DNA from: Mesorhizobium sp. B2-7-2
Lineage (GTDB): Bacteria; Pseudomonadota; Alphaproteobacteria; Rhizobiales; Rhizobiaceae
Direction of reading: 5' to 3'
NCBI RefSeq assembly: GCF_006440775.1
Contig: NZ_VFTZ01000008.1
Coordinates: forward strand, 62,001 to 126,000
Length of the DNA: 64,000 nucleotides
In this document: positions 8,759-17,091 of the stretch, in pieces
Numbering within the stretch: the stretch's first letter is position 1
How the letters are laid out: each line of letters begins with the position of its first letter
Program-made: the position numbers and the translations under genes
The notes under the pieces: model-generated
Told to the model about the DNA's origin: nothing
The model's input: only the letters and a program-made list of their open reading frames with translations
Database searches by the model: none

Positions 8759-9793
8759 ATGTCGAACATGATGAAGGCGCTGGTGAAGGCCAAGGCCGAG
8801 CCGGGCATCTGGATGGAAGAGGTGCCGGTGCCGGAGATCGGCCCCAACGACGTGCTGATCAAGGTCAAGAAGACCGCGATCTGCGGCACCGACGTCCATA
8901 TCTACAATTGGGACCAGTGGGCGCAGAAGACGGTGCCTGTGCCGATGGTGACCGGCCACGAATTCGTCGGCACGGTCGCTGATTTCGGCGCAGCGGTCAC
9001 CGAATACAAGGTTGGCCAGCGCGTCTCGGGCGAGGGCCACATCGTCTGCGGCCATTGCCGCAACTGCCGCGCCGGGCGAGGACATCTCTGCCGCAACACG
9101 CTCGGCGTCGGCGTCAACCGTCCCGGCGCCTTCGGCGAGTATCTGGCGATCCCACAGCACAATGTCGTGCCGATCCCCGACGACGTGCCGGACGAGATCG
9201 CCGCCATCTTCGATCCCTTGGGCAATGCGGTCCACACCGCCTTGTCCTTCGATCTGGTCGGCGAGGACGTGCTGGTCACCGGCGCAGGCCCGATCGGCAT
9301 CATGGGCGCGCTGGTGGCGCAATGCGTCGGCGCCAGAAAGGTCGTCATCACCGACATCAATCCGGTCCGGCTGGATCTGGCGCGAAAACTCGGCGTGCAG
9401 CACGTCGTCGACGCCTCGAAGGAAAAGCTGCGCGACGTGATGCCGTCGATTGGCATGAGCGAAGGTTTCGACGTCGGGCTGGAGATGTCGGGCGCGGCTC
9501 CCGCTTTCCGCGACATGATCGACACCATGAACAATGGCGGCAAGATCGCCATCCTCGGCATCGCGCCGACCGGCTTCGAGATCGACTGGAACAAGGTCAT
9601 TTTCAAGATGCTGCATCTCAAAGGCATCTACGGCCGCGAGATGTTCGAGACCTGGTACAAGATGATCGCCCTGGTGCAAGGCCCGCTGGATGTCTCGGGG
9701 CTGATCACCCATCGCATCGGGATCGACGATTTCCAGGTGGGGTTCGATGCGATGAGGAGCGGAAATTCCGGCAAGGTGGTGATGGACTGGTGA
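8759..9793 (+). CDS. tdh: L-threonine 3-dehydrogenase
   Basis: Tdh oxidises L-threonine with NAD+ to 2-amino-3-ketobutyrate, which Kbl then cleaves. The 344-residue zinc-dependent medium-chain dehydrogenase has catalytic-zinc features '[15 protein letters not shown]' (Cys near residue 40) and 'GHEFVG', a structural zinc loop '[15 protein letters not shown]', and a Rossmann motif '[12 protein letters not shown]' (about 178). The ATG at 8759 is preceded by TTGGAGAG, and [12 protein letters not shown] matches the family N-terminus; the frame is open upstream but unrelated. Cotranscription with kbl is likely, although the gap contains a palindromic repeat. Confidence 0.96.
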   Translation: MSNMMKALVKAKAEPGIWMEEVPVPEIGPNDVLIKVKKTAICGTDVHIYNWDQWAQKTVPVPMVTGHEFVGTVADFGAAVTEYKVGQRVSGEGHIVCGHCRNCRAGRGHLCRNTLGVGVNRPGAFGEYLAIPQHNVVPIPDDVPDEIAAIFDPLGNAVHTALSFDLVGEDVLVTGAGPIGIMGALVAQCVGARKVVITDINPVRLDLARKLGVQHVVDASKEKLRDVMPSIGMSEGFDVGLEMSGAAPAFRDMIDTMNNGGKIAILGIAPTGFEIDWNKVIFKMLHLKGIYGREMFETWYKMIALVQGPLDVSGLITHRIGIDDFQVGFDAMRSGNSGKVVMDW

Positions 9794-9819
9794 GGGGCTG
9801 AAGAGACGTCGAGTTCCTT

Positions 9820-9852
9820 CGCCCCCTCTGTCCGGCAGGACAGAGGGGGGCG
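9820..9852. terminator. Strong hairpin between convergent tdh and marR (repeat-derived)
   Basis: CGCCCCCTCTGTCC (9820-9833) pairs with GGACAGAGGGGG (9838 onward) around a four-base loop. No T-run follows, so it is not a textbook intrinsic terminator. Its place between two convergent genes suggests it separates their transcripts. It shares sequence with the repeats at 8676 and 26045. Confidence 0.55.
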
Positions 9853-9872
9853 CTGTCCCGCCGGCCTCTCAT

Positions 9873-10310
9873 CTACTTTCCCTCCAAAGCCCCTTCCAGC
9901 GCAGCCACCCCTCTCGCAATCGCCACCCGCTCGTCCACACTCAGCCTCCCCAGCAACTCCCTTTCAAACGCCTTCGCCAGCGGCACCATCTCGCGATAGG
10001 CCGCGAGCCCAGCCCTGGTCAGCGCCAGGCGCTCTACGCGGCGGTCGTTCTCATCCGGCGTGCGCGTCAACCACCGCCGCCGTTCCAACTCGGCTACCGC
10101 GCGCGACACCTTGGTCTTGTGCATGGCCGACTGTTCGCCGAGTTCGGTCGCCGTCATCGTGCCCCGCTCGCCAAGTCCCGACAGCGTGCGCCATTCCGGC
10201 CGCGTCAGACCGTGGCGCTCCTTGTAGATGCGCGAAAATTCGCGGCTGACGGTATCCGCCAACCGATAGAGTCGGTAGGGCAGGAAGCTTTCCAGCTCGA
10301 GGATTTCCAT
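9873..10310 (-). CDS. MarR-family regulator, likely of the homogentisate operon
   Basis: The 145-residue winged-helix protein has 'MTATELGEQSAMHKTKVSRAV' as its DNA-binding helices (about 52-72) and 'RTPDENDRRVERLALTRAG' as its wing. It is divergent from hmgA, and MarR or IclR proteins commonly repress homogentisate genes and respond to the intermediate. The gap contains two GTTACA half-sites 15 bp apart, a plausible operator. Regulation of hmgA is inferred from position only; no effector-binding residues can be read. Confidence 0.87.
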   Translation of the reverse strand: MEILELESFLPYRLYRLADTVSREFSRIYKERHGLTRPEWRTLSGLGERGTMTATELGEQSAMHKTKVSRAVAELERRRWLTRTPDENDRRVERLALTRAGLAAYREMVPLAKAFERELLGRLSVDERVAIARGVAALEGALEGK

Positions 10311-10341
10311 GGTCGCACCGCGAAAGCGTCAGCCGTTGATA

Positions 10342-10371
10342 GTTACATTTTCAATGGTTACAAATGAAACC
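10342..10371. promoter_or_regulatory. Candidate operator ahead of hmgA
   Basis: Two direct GTTACA copies start at 10342 and 10357, and the segment also contains the arms CATTT/AAATG and GGTT/AACC. It lies in the 127-bp gap between the divergent MarR and hmgA genes, in an AT-rich patch that stands out from its surroundings. Binding by the neighbouring MarR protein is inferred. Confidence 0.4.
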
Positions 10372-10437
10372 AGTTTGGTCAACATCGCCGGCAGGCCAGG
10401 TTCTTGAAGCTTGCAAGTCGGGATCAGGGAGGATCGG

Positions 10438-11751
10438 ATGGGCTTTTCCTACATGCCGGGTTTCGGCAATGATTTCGAGACCGAGACGCTGCCCGGGTCG
10501 CTGCCGCAGGGCCGCAACTCGCCGCAGCGGCCGGCCTACGGCCTCTATGCCGAGCAGCTTTCGGGCTCGCCCTTCACCGCGCCGCGCGGCACCAACGAGC
10601 GCTCCTGGCTCTACCGCATCCGTCCGAGCGTAAAGCACACCGGCCGATTCAAGGGCGCCAGCTACCCCTTGTGGAAGACCGGGCCCAATATCGGCGACCA
10701 CGAGCTGGCGCTCGGCCAATACCGCTGGAACCCGACGCCGATGCCGACCGAGCCGACCGACTTCATATCCGGCATGCGTACCTTTACCACCGCCGGCGAT
10801 GCGGTTGGCCAGTCGGGCATGGCCGCGCATGTCTATGTCGCCAACCGGTCGATGGTTGACGATCATTTCTTCAACGCCGACGGCGAGTTGCTGGTCGTGC
10901 CGCAGGTGGGCGCGCTGCGCTTCGTCACCGAAATGGGCGTGATCGAGCTTCGCCCCGGCGAGATCGCGGTGCTGCCGCGCGGTCTCGTCTTCAAGGTCGA
11001 GCTCGCCGACGAGGAGGCACGCGGCTATGTCTGCGAGAATTACGGCGCCAAGTTCACCATGCCCGACCGCGGCCCGATCGGCGCCAATTGCCTGGCCAAT
11101 CCGCGCGACTTCAAGACGCCCTGCGCCTGGTTCGAGGAGAAGGAGACGCCCTGCCGGCTGATCGTCAAGTGGTGCGGCGCCTTCCACGTCACCGAACTCG
11201 GCCATTCGCCGCTCGACGTCGTCGCCTGGCATGGCAACTACGCGCCCTACAAATATGATCTGGCGACGTTTTCGCCCGTCGGCGCCATCCTGTTCGACCA
11301 CCCCGATCCATCGATCTTCACCGTGCTGACGGCGCCGAGCGGCGAGGAGGGCACGGCTAATGTCGACTTCGTCATCTTCCCGCCGCGCTGGCTGGTGGCC
11401 GAAAATACGTTCCGTCCGCCCTGGTACCACCGCAACATCATGAGCGAGTTCATGGGCCTGATCCACGGCCAGTACGACGCCAAGGAGGAAGGTTTCGTGC
11501 CCGGCGGCATCAGCCTGCACAACCAGATGCTGGCGCATGGCCCGGACGCTTCCGGCTTCGAGAAGGCGACGCGCGCCGACCTGAAGCCGGTCAAGCTCGA
11601 CAACACCATGGCCTTCATGTTCGAGACGCGCTTTCCGCAGATGCTGACGCGCTACGCCGCCGAGCTCGGCACCTTGCAGGAGAACTATATCGACTGCTGG
11701 GCCGACCTGAAGAAGCGTTTCAACGGCACCCCGGAAGGCGACTGGTCTTGA
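10438..11751 (+). CDS. hmgA: Homogentisate 1,2-dioxygenase
   Basis: HmgA opens the homogentisate ring with O2 to give maleylacetoacetate, using a non-haem iron. The 437-residue length is typical. Family landmarks include '[12 protein letters not shown]' at the N-terminus, '[18 protein letters not shown]' with the iron-binding His and Glu (about 325-342), and '[15 protein letters not shown]' with a further His (about 357-371). The ATG at 10438 has an excellent AGGGAGGA five bases upstream and beats a TTG nine codons earlier. It heads a rightward run of hmgA, an MBL-fold gene, fah and a DinB-fold gene. Confidence 0.97.
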   Translation: MGFSYMPGFGNDFETETLPGSLPQGRNSPQRPAYGLYAEQLSGSPFTAPRGTNERSWLYRIRPSVKHTGRFKGASYPLWKTGPNIGDHELALGQYRWNPTPMPTEPTDFISGMRTFTTAGDAVGQSGMAAHVYVANRSMVDDHFFNADGELLVVPQVGALRFVTEMGVIELRPGEIAVLPRGLVFKVELADEEARGYVCENYGAKFTMPDRGPIGANCLANPRDFKTPCAWFEEKETPCRLIVKWCGAFHVTELGHSPLDVVAWHGNYAPYKYDLATFSPVGAILFDHPDPSIFTVLTAPSGEEGTANVDFVIFPPRWLVAENTFRPPWYHRNIMSEFMGLIHGQYDAKEEGFVPGGISLHNQMLAHGPDASGFEKATRADLKPVKLDNTMAFMFETRFPQMLTRYAAELGTLQENYIDCWADLKKRFNGTPEGDWS

Positions 11752-11761
11752 GGCACGCCCG

Positions 11762-12649
11762 ATGAATGACCGGCTGGTGCTTCTGGGCTCCAAGGGCGGC
11801 CCGGCGTTGCGGCCGGGCGGTCCATGGCCGACCTCCTCGCTGCTGGAACTCGGTGGACGAACCATTGTTGTCGATTGCGGGCTGGGCGTCACGCGCGGCC
11901 TGGTCGATGCCGGCCTAAACCTGAAGGCGCTCGACCTGATCTTCGTCACGCACCTGCATTCGGACCACGTTCTGGAACTCGGGCCACTGATCCACACCGC
12001 CTGGACGGCGGGGCTGGCGACGCCGGTGACCGTTTTTGGCCCACCCGGCACGGGGCATTATTGGCAATGCTTCTGCCAGGCGATGGAGTTCGACATCGAG
12101 ATCCGCATCATCGACGAAGGCAGGCCGGACATCCGCGACCTGATCACGGTCGGGGAGTTCGGCGAAGGGTCGGTTCTGGACGAGCGAGGTCTGACGGTGA
12201 CTGCGTTGCGCGTCGACCATCCGCCGGTCACCGACTGTTTTGCGTTGCGTTTCGAGCAGGGCGGCAAGAGCGTGGTATTTTCCGCCGACACTGCCTTCTT
12301 TCCGCCACTGGCTGAGTTTGCCAAAGGAGCCGACATCCTTGTCCATGAGGCCATGCTGGAGGAGGGCGTGGAGCGACTGGTCGCCCGCACCGGCAACGGC
12401 GCGCGGCTGCGCGAGCATCTCCTAGCCAGCCACAGTTTTGCCGACGAAGCAGGCCGCATCGCCAGCGAGGCCGGGGTGAAGCGGCTGGTGCTCAACCATC
12501 TGATACCAGCCGATGATCCGGCAATCGGCGAGGCCGACTGGACCGCCGCCGTCAGGAAAACTTGGTCCGGCGACTTGACGATTGCCCGCGACGGCCTTGT
12601 TGTGGGGCTAAGCGGTCAGAAGGCCGCATCAGGAGAGGAAACCGCATGA
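11762..12649 (+). CDS. MBL-fold metallo-hydrolase in the homogentisate operon
   Basis: The 295-residue protein has the metallo-beta-lactamase fold with the metal-binding motif 'THLHSDH' (His64, His66, Asp68, His69), a further 'SADT' Asp (about 177) and a C-terminal 'LNHLIP' His. Its layout is closest to RNase Z or arylsulfatase-like members acting on small esters or phosphodiesters. It lies 10 bp after hmgA and overlaps fah by ATGA, so it is translationally coupled to homogentisate degradation. A role on a pathway intermediate or on a toxic side product such as a lactone is an inference. No experimentally named homologue comes to mind. Confidence 0.85.
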   Translation: MNDRLVLLGSKGGPALRPGGPWPTSSLLELGGRTIVVDCGLGVTRGLVDAGLNLKALDLIFVTHLHSDHVLELGPLIHTAWTAGLATPVTVFGPPGTGHYWQCFCQAMEFDIEIRIIDEGRPDIRDLITVGEFGEGSVLDERGLTVTALRVDHPPVTDCFALRFEQGGKSVVFSADTAFFPPLAEFAKGADILVHEAMLEEGVERLVARTGNGARLREHLLASHSFADEAGRIASEAGVKRLVLNHLIPADDPAIGEADWTAAVRKTWSGDLTIARDGLVVGLSGQKAASGEETA

Positions 12650-13659
12650 AGCTTGCCACATTGAAGAACGGGACGCGCGACGGAAAACTGGTCGTGGTCT
12701 CGCGCGATCTGACGCGGTTCACCGACGCTTCCTTCCTGGTGCCGACGCTGCAGGCCGCGCTCGACGATTGGCGCCGCATTGCGCCGCATCTGGCGGCCAT
12801 GGCCGAATCGCTTGAGACCAACGCAGTTCCCTCGGCGCGTTTCCACGAGCACGACGCGCATTCGCCGCTGCCGCGCGCCTATCAATGGGCGGACGGCTCG
12901 GCCTATGTGAACCATGTCGAGCTGGTGCGGAAGGCGCGCGGCGCCGAGATGCCGGCAAGCTTCTGGACCGACCCGCTGATCTACCAGGGCGGTTCGGACT
13001 CCTTCATTGCGCCGCGCGATCCGATCCGCATGGCGGACGAAACCTTCGGCATCGACATGGAGGCCGAGGTCGCCGTCGTCGTCGACGATGTGCCGATGGG
13101 CGCCAGTCTGGAACAAGCGAAGCAGGCAATCCGCCTCATTATGCTGGTCAACGACGTCACGCTGCGCGCCATCACCGGGCCGGAACTGGCCAAAGGCTTC
13201 GGTTTCTTCCAGTCGAAACCCTCGTCGGCCTTCTCTCCGGTCGCGGTCACGCCCGACGAGCTGGGCGATGCCTGGGACGGCGGCAAGGTCAATCTCTCGC
13301 TGTTGGTCGACGTTAACGGCAAGCCGTTCGGCCGCGCCAATGCCGGCGTCGACATGACCTTCGATTTCCCGACGCTGATCGCGCATGCCGCGAAAACCCG
13401 GCCGCTCGCCGCCGGCAGCATCATCGGCTCGGGCACCGTCTCCAACAAGCTCGACGGCGGCCCGGGCAAGCCGGTTTCGGCGGGCGGTGCCGGCTATTCC
13501 TGCATTGCGGAACTGCGCATGATCGAGACCATCGAAGGCGGCGAGCCGAAGACGCCCTTCCTGCGTTTCGGCGACACGGTGCGCATCGAGATGAAGGACA
13601 GAACCGGCCATTCGATCTTCGGCGCCATCGAGCAGAAGGTCGAGAAATACGAGGAGTGA
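12646..13659 (+). CDS. fah: Fumarylacetoacetase (fumarylacetoacetate hydrolase family)
   Basis: The enzyme hydrolyses fumarylacetoacetate to fumarate and acetoacetate, the last step of tyrosine degradation. The 337-residue bacterial-type protein has an N-terminal domain (1-110) and a FAH catalytic domain. Metal-site residues occur in 'FGIDMEAEVAVVVDDVP' (about 140-156), followed by 'LVNDVTLR' and 'FFQSKPSSAFSPVAVTPDEL'. The C-terminal 'SIIGSGTVSNKLDGG' is typical. The start overlaps the MBL-fold stop by four bases and has AGGAGAGG just upstream; an open frame further upstream is ignored. Pathway position is supported by hmgA two genes earlier. Confidence 0.93.
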   Translation: MKLATLKNGTRDGKLVVVSRDLTRFTDASFLVPTLQAALDDWRRIAPHLAAMAESLETNAVPSARFHEHDAHSPLPRAYQWADGSAYVNHVELVRKARGAEMPASFWTDPLIYQGGSDSFIAPRDPIRMADETFGIDMEAEVAVVVDDVPMGASLEQAKQAIRLIMLVNDVTLRAITGPELAKGFGFFQSKPSSAFSPVAVTPDELGDAWDGGKVNLSLLVDVNGKPFGRANAGVDMTFDFPTLIAHAAKTRPLAAGSIIGSGTVSNKLDGGPGKPVSAGGAGYSCIAELRMIETIEGGEPKTPFLRFGDTVRIEMKDRTGHSIFGAIEQKVEKYEE

Positions 13660-13675
13660 GGGGAGCATTGACCCG

Positions 13676-14212
13676 GTGACCATGCTGGAGCACCTGCGCC
13701 GCATGGCGCGCAACAATCTCTGGTCGAACGACCGGCTCTATCGTGCCGTGCTGGCGCTTCAGCCCGGCGAGTTCGAGGCCGGGCGCACCAGCTTCTTTCC
13801 GTCGATCGGGGAGACGCTTAACCACATCCTGGCAGTCGACCTTCTCTATCTCGACTTCCTGACCAACGGTGGCCTCGGAGCCTCGGCTTATGATGATTTC
13901 GTGCCCTTCAACGACGCAGTCGGGCTGTCCGAGGCACAGGCCGATTTCGACCGCAAGCTGATCGCCTTTTGCGACGGTCTGTCCGAGGCCGATCTCGATC
14001 GTCGCGTCATCACCGACCGGCGCGAGGACGGCATGATCCCCGAGCGGATCGGCGACATCCTCGCGCATGTCTTCTTGCACGACATCCACCACCGCGGGCA
14101 GGTGCATGCCATGCTTTCCGGCACCTCGGTCGCGCCCCCGCAGCTCGACGAATTCCTGCTCGACTATGACCTGAAGCTCAGAAAGGATGAAGTCGAGCGA
14201 CTGGGGTTGTGA
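13676..14212 (+). CDS. DinB-family metal-binding four-helix protein
   Basis: The 178-residue protein is all-helical with the DinB/YfiT metal triad: His50 in 'GETLNHILAVD', and His135 and His139 in 'HVFLHDIHHRGQVHAM'. DinB-fold members include thiol-dependent isomerases such as mycothiol-dependent maleylpyruvate isomerase, as well as proteins of unknown role. It follows fah by 16 bp in the homogentisate run, where many rhizobia carry a glutathione-dependent maleylacetoacetate isomerase that is absent from this window. It could supply that step, which is a hypothesis. The GTG at 13676 is placed by the GGGGA upstream; an ATG two codons later is possible. Confidence 0.82.
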   Translation: MTMLEHLRRMARNNLWSNDRLYRAVLALQPGEFEAGRTSFFPSIGETLNHILAVDLLYLDFLTNGGLGASAYDDFVPFNDAVGLSEAQADFDRKLIAFCDGLSEADLDRRVITDRREDGMIPERIGDILAHVFLHDIHHRGQVHAMLSGTSVAPPQLDEFLLDYDLKLRKDEVERLGL

Positions 14213-14285
14213 ACGAGACGACCTGAAGAGGGCATTTCGATAATTTCGATGCGGCCGGCCAACCAGGCGGAAAGGAGATTGTTCG

Positions 14286-14612
14286 ATGGCAAAGTCTAAG
14301 CTGAACATCACGAAGCCAGACAAGGAATTCCAGCCAGGCAAGGGCTTCACGAAGGAAGACTGGGACACCGTTTCCGACAATCCCGAGTGGACTGAGGAGG
14401 ACTTTCGAAACGCTCGTCCCTTCACCGAGGTCTTTCCCGACCTTGCCGAAAGCATTCGCCGATCGCGTGGCCGACCGGCGCTCGACAATCCGAAGAAGCA
14501 GGTGACGCTGCGGCTCGATAGCGACGTGATTGCCCGCTTTCGCGCCGGCGGACCCGGCTGGCAGAGCCGGATCAACGATATCCTGCGCAAAGCCGCCGGC
14601 CTCCAAAAGTAG
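14286..14612 (+). CDS. BrnA-family antitoxin, apparently without its BrnT toxin
   Basis: The 108-residue protein ends in the BrnA-type ribbon-helix-helix: 'RGRPALDNPKKQVTLRLDSD', then an Ile/Phe-rich helix and 'WQSRINDILRKAA' (about 60-105). Such proteins bind their own promoter and neutralise BrnT ribonucleases. A BrnT gene normally sits immediately upstream, but only 73 bases separate this gene from the DinB gene and they hold no such frame. It may be a solitary regulator or a relic. A GGAAAGGAG lies about ten bases before the ATG. Confidence 0.75.
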   Translation: MAKSKLNITKPDKEFQPGKGFTKEDWDTVSDNPEWTEEDFRNARPFTEVFPDLAESIRRSRGRPALDNPKKQVTLRLDSDVIARFRAGGPGWQSRINDILRKAAGLQK

Positions 14613-14627
14613 CTCGATCGCATGGCG

Positions 14628-15005
14628 TCAGGCCAATGCGACCTCATAACGGGCGAAATGCGGGTCCGATGTCAGGATTGCAAGCTTCTCCATTTGCGCT
14701 TGTGCAATCAGCAGCCGGTCGAATGGATCGCCGTGGTGCAGAGGTAAGTCGCCGACTGCGTGCGCGTGCTGCAAGGTAACGGCCAGGGGCTGAAACCGCA
14801 TCCTCGGCAGCAACACCGGCAGATCGTCTGACGCTTGAAGCTTTCCAATTGACCGTTTGATGGCGATCTCCCAAACGCTTGCCGCGCTGGCGAAGACCAC
14901 TACCTCCGATGCGAGGATAGCGCGATGGTGGCCGCTGAGGCGTCGATCGTCCGAAATAGACCAGAGGATGATATGCGTATCGGCGAGAAACGCGCCGGTC
15001 GTCAT
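14628..15005 (-). CDS. PIN-domain toxin (VapC-like ribonuclease)
   Basis: The 125-residue protein has the PIN-domain acidic set: Asp9 in 'LADTHIILW', Glu47 in 'SVWEIAIK', the Asp in 'DPFDRLLIAQAQ' and the Asp in 'LTSDPHF'. PIN toxins are Mg-dependent RNases, often cutting tRNA or rRNA. The start ATG overlaps the antitoxin stop by four bases (ATGA), which decides it over an upstream start six codons away. It forms a type II toxin-antitoxin pair with the preceding gene. The target RNA is unknown. Confidence 0.9.
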   Translation of the reverse strand: MTTGAFLADTHIILWSISDDRRLSGHHRAILASEVVVFASAASVWEIAIKRSIGKLQASDDLPVLLPRMRFQPLAVTLQHAHAVGDLPLHHGDPFDRLLIAQAQMEKLAILTSDPHFARYEVALA

Positions 15006-15226
15006 TTGACGTACTCGTCCCATTCGGGACCGAGTTCGTCAAAGTCGTCCGCAATCCAGATCTTGCCCTTCAAGGCGCCGATACGCGGCAGCGGTTCCAC
15101 GACTGCCGGGGGTACAATACGCGCGGCCACCTTGCCGTGGCGCGTCAGCACGATCTCCTCACCGGCTTCCGCGCGGCTTACGAGCTCCGACAATTTGGCC
15201 TTAGCTTCGGCGATGGACACATTCAT
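15002..15226 (-). CDS. Phd/YefM-type antitoxin of the PIN toxin
   Basis: The 74-residue protein begins 'MNVSIAEAKAKLSELVSRAE', the hallmark Phd/YefM N-terminus, followed by 'GEEIVLTRHGKVAARIVPP'. The C-terminal half (about 50-74), with Trp, Asp and Glu residues, should wrap the toxin. It is the first gene of the pair, overlaps the toxin gene by four bases, and lies beside an inverted repeat at 15239-15262 that fits an autoregulatory operator. Confidence 0.9.
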   Translation of the reverse strand: MNVSIAEAKAKLSELVSRAEAGEEIVLTRHGKVAARIVPPAVVEPLPRIGALKGKIWIADDFDELGPEWDEYVK

Positions 15227-15238
15227 GGACGCGATCCT

Positions 15239-15262
15239 TTATGACCATAATTTAGGTCATAA
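15239..15262. promoter_or_regulatory. Inverted-repeat operator of the toxin-antitoxin pair
   Basis: Perfect 8-bp arms TTATGACC (15239-15246) and GGTCATAA (15255-15262) flank an AT-only 8-bp spacer. The repeat begins 13 bases upstream of the antitoxin ATG. Antitoxin-toxin complexes normally bind such sites to repress their own promoter; binding here is inferred. Confidence 0.6.
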
Positions 15263-15295
15263 TTGATCGCGCCGCAACAATCTGAATCGAGCGGC

Positions 15296-16411
15296 TTAGG
15301 CCGCCTTGCCGTCCAGCTTGATCACGCCGCGCTTGATCTGGTCCTGCTCGATCGATTCGAAGAGCGCGCGGAAATTGCCTTCGCCAAAACCTTCGTCGCC
15401 CTTGCGCTGGATGAACTCGAAGAAGATCGGGCCGATCACGGTTTTGGAAAAGATCTGCAGCAGGATCTTGGTCGTGCCGCCGTCAACGACGCCTTCGCCG
15501 TCGATCAGGATGCCGTGCTTCTTCATGCGCTCGATCGGCTCGTCGTGGCCGTGCACGCGCTCATGCGACATCTCGTAATAAGTGTCGGGCGGGCCGGGCA
15601 TGAATTTCAGCCCGTTGGCGGCGAGCTTGTCGGTGGCCTCGTAGATCGCATCGGTGCCGACCGCGATATGCTGGATGCCCTCGCCATTGTACTTCTTCAG
15701 ATACTCGGCGATCTGGCTGGTCTCGTCCTTGGACTCGTTCAGCGGAATGCGGATCTTGCCGCAGGGCGAGGTGATGGCGCGGCTGACAAGGCCGGTGATC
15801 TTGCCGTCGATGTCGAAGAAATGGATCTGCTTGAAGCCGAACAGGTCGCGATAAAAATCCCACCATTTGTCCATGTTGCCGCGATAGACATTGTGGGTGA
15901 GGTGGTCGAGATAATAGAAGCCGACGCCTTCGGGCTTCGGGTCGCGCTCGCCCAACCACTCGAACTCGGCGTCATAGGCCGAGCCTTTCTCGCCATGGGC
16001 TTCGATGAAATAAAGCAGCGAGCCGCCGATGCCGACGATGGCCGGCACGTCGAGCGCCTTGTCGGTTCCCTCATAGGGCGTGGCACCCTTCGACACGGCA
16101 TGGTCGAAGGCATGTTTGGCATCGACCACGCGCCACGCCATCGAGGCGGCGCAGGGGCCGTGCTTTTCGACGAACTTCATCGCATGCGAGCCGGGCTCGG
16201 CATTGACGACATAATTGATGTCGCCCTGGCGCCAGACTGTGATGTCCTTGCTGCGGTGCCTTGCGACCGCGACATAGCCCATGCGGGTGAACAAATCCGC
16301 GAGCTTTTCGGGCTCCGAATGCGCGAACTCGACGAATTCGAAACCGTCGGTGCCGGCCGGGTTTTGCTTGTTGATCTTGGCTGGCGGGGCGTCGTGCGGG
16401 AAGGGGCCCAT
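15296..16411 (-). CDS. hpd: 4-hydroxyphenylpyruvate dioxygenase
   Basis: Hpd converts 4-hydroxyphenylpyruvate to homogentisate with O2 and non-haem iron, the step before HmgA. The 371-residue protein has two vicinal-oxygen-chelate domains. The iron ligands fall in 'YYLDHLTHNV' (His), 'GIQHIAVGTD' (His) and 'IFFEFIQR' (Glu) of the C-terminal half. The ATG at 16411 has GGAGG nine bases upstream; 27 extra upstream codons are not family-like. It is divergent from an Lrp/AsnC regulator, the common rhizobial arrangement, and separated from hmgA by toxin-antitoxin genes. Confidence 0.97.
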   Translation of the reverse strand: MGPFPHDAPPAKINKQNPAGTDGFEFVEFAHSEPEKLADLFTRMGYVAVARHRSKDITVWRQGDINYVVNAEPGSHAMKFVEKHGPCAASMAWRVVDAKHAFDHAVSKGATPYEGTDKALDVPAIVGIGGSLLYFIEAHGEKGSAYDAEFEWLGERDPKPEGVGFYYLDHLTHNVYRGNMDKWWDFYRDLFGFKQIHFFDIDGKITGLVSRAITSPCGKIRIPLNESKDETSQIAEYLKKYNGEGIQHIAVGTDAIYEATDKLAANGLKFMPGPPDTYYEMSHERVHGHDEPIERMKKHGILIDGEGVVDGGTTKILLQIFSKTVIGPIFFEFIQRKGDEGFGEGNFRALFESIEQDQIKRGVIKLDGKAA

Positions 16412-16512
16412 GGCAGTCCTCCGAAAGCTGTTGCGGCCGTGCTTGGCCGATTTTCGCGATGATAGCGCGCAGTATCCGCACGGTGCTTGCATTCAACCGC
16501 TTGAAATGCTCA

Positions 16513-16535
16513 TCATGTGCGCAATTTGTGCATGA
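16513..16535. promoter_or_regulatory. Dyad in the hpd-lrp intergenic region
   Basis: TCATG (16513-16517) and CATGA (16531-16535) flank a 13-base spacer, just ahead of the Lrp-type start in the gap it shares with hpd. Lrp/AsnC proteins bind dyads with AT-rich centres; the centre here contains CAATTTG. Assignment to this regulator is inferred. Confidence 0.4.
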
Positions 16536-16549
16536 ATGGAGAGAAATTC

Positions 16550-17017
16550 ATGGATGATGCGCGTCTCGATCAATTTGATCGCAAGATAATGGCGCTTCTG
16601 CAGGATGATGCGCGATTCACCAACAGCGATCTGGCGGAGCGCGTGAACCTGTCGCCCTCGCAATGCTCGCGCCGCCGTCTGCGGCTGGAAGAGGACGGCT
16701 ATATCAAGGGCTACCGCGCCGTGCTCGACCGCGACCGTCTGGGTTTTTCGCTGGTCAACGTCATCTCGGTGACTTTAGCCACCCACAACCGCGATAACGC
16801 CCGCCGCTTCGGCGAGTTGGTCGCCCGCCTGCCCGAAGTGCAGGAGGCGCACGCGCTGACCGGCGAGATGGACTACATACTGAAGGTGGTGACGCCCGAT
16901 CTCAAATCGTTGTCCGAATTCGTCAACGGCGTGCTCCTGCCGCACGAATCCGTGCAGCACGTGAAGACGGCGATCGTGCTGGAGACGCTTAAGGAAACCG
17001 GTGCGCTGCCGATTTAA
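16550..17017 (+). CDS. Lrp/AsnC-family regulator, likely activator of hpd
   Basis: The 155-residue protein has an N-terminal helix-turn-helix (about 8-55; 'TNSDLAERVNLSPSQCSRRR') and a C-terminal RAM ligand-binding domain ('VQEAHALTGEMDYILKVV', about 105-122). I chose the ATG at 16550 because GGAGAG lies seven bases upstream and MDDARLDQFD matches the family N-terminus; in-frame starts at 16517 and 16532 are less likely. It is divergent from hpd, so control by an aromatic amino acid or keto acid is plausible. The effector is not readable from sequence. Confidence 0.9.
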   Translation: MDDARLDQFDRKIMALLQDDARFTNSDLAERVNLSPSQCSRRRLRLEEDGYIKGYRAVLDRDRLGFSLVNVISVTLATHNRDNARRFGELVARLPEVQEAHALTGEMDYILKVVTPDLKSLSEFVNGVLLPHESVQHVKTAIVLETLKETGALPI

Positions 17018-17091
17018 ATTTTCGCAAATTTATCGGATACGACGGCGCGAAGGATCGCCAGCCTGCGGAGTTGGCCTATCGCGCTAAGCCG

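Noticed and set aside
13676..14212. Naming the DinB gene maiA
   Set aside because: No GST fold or glutathione motif; the isomerase role is only a hypothesis from position and fold.
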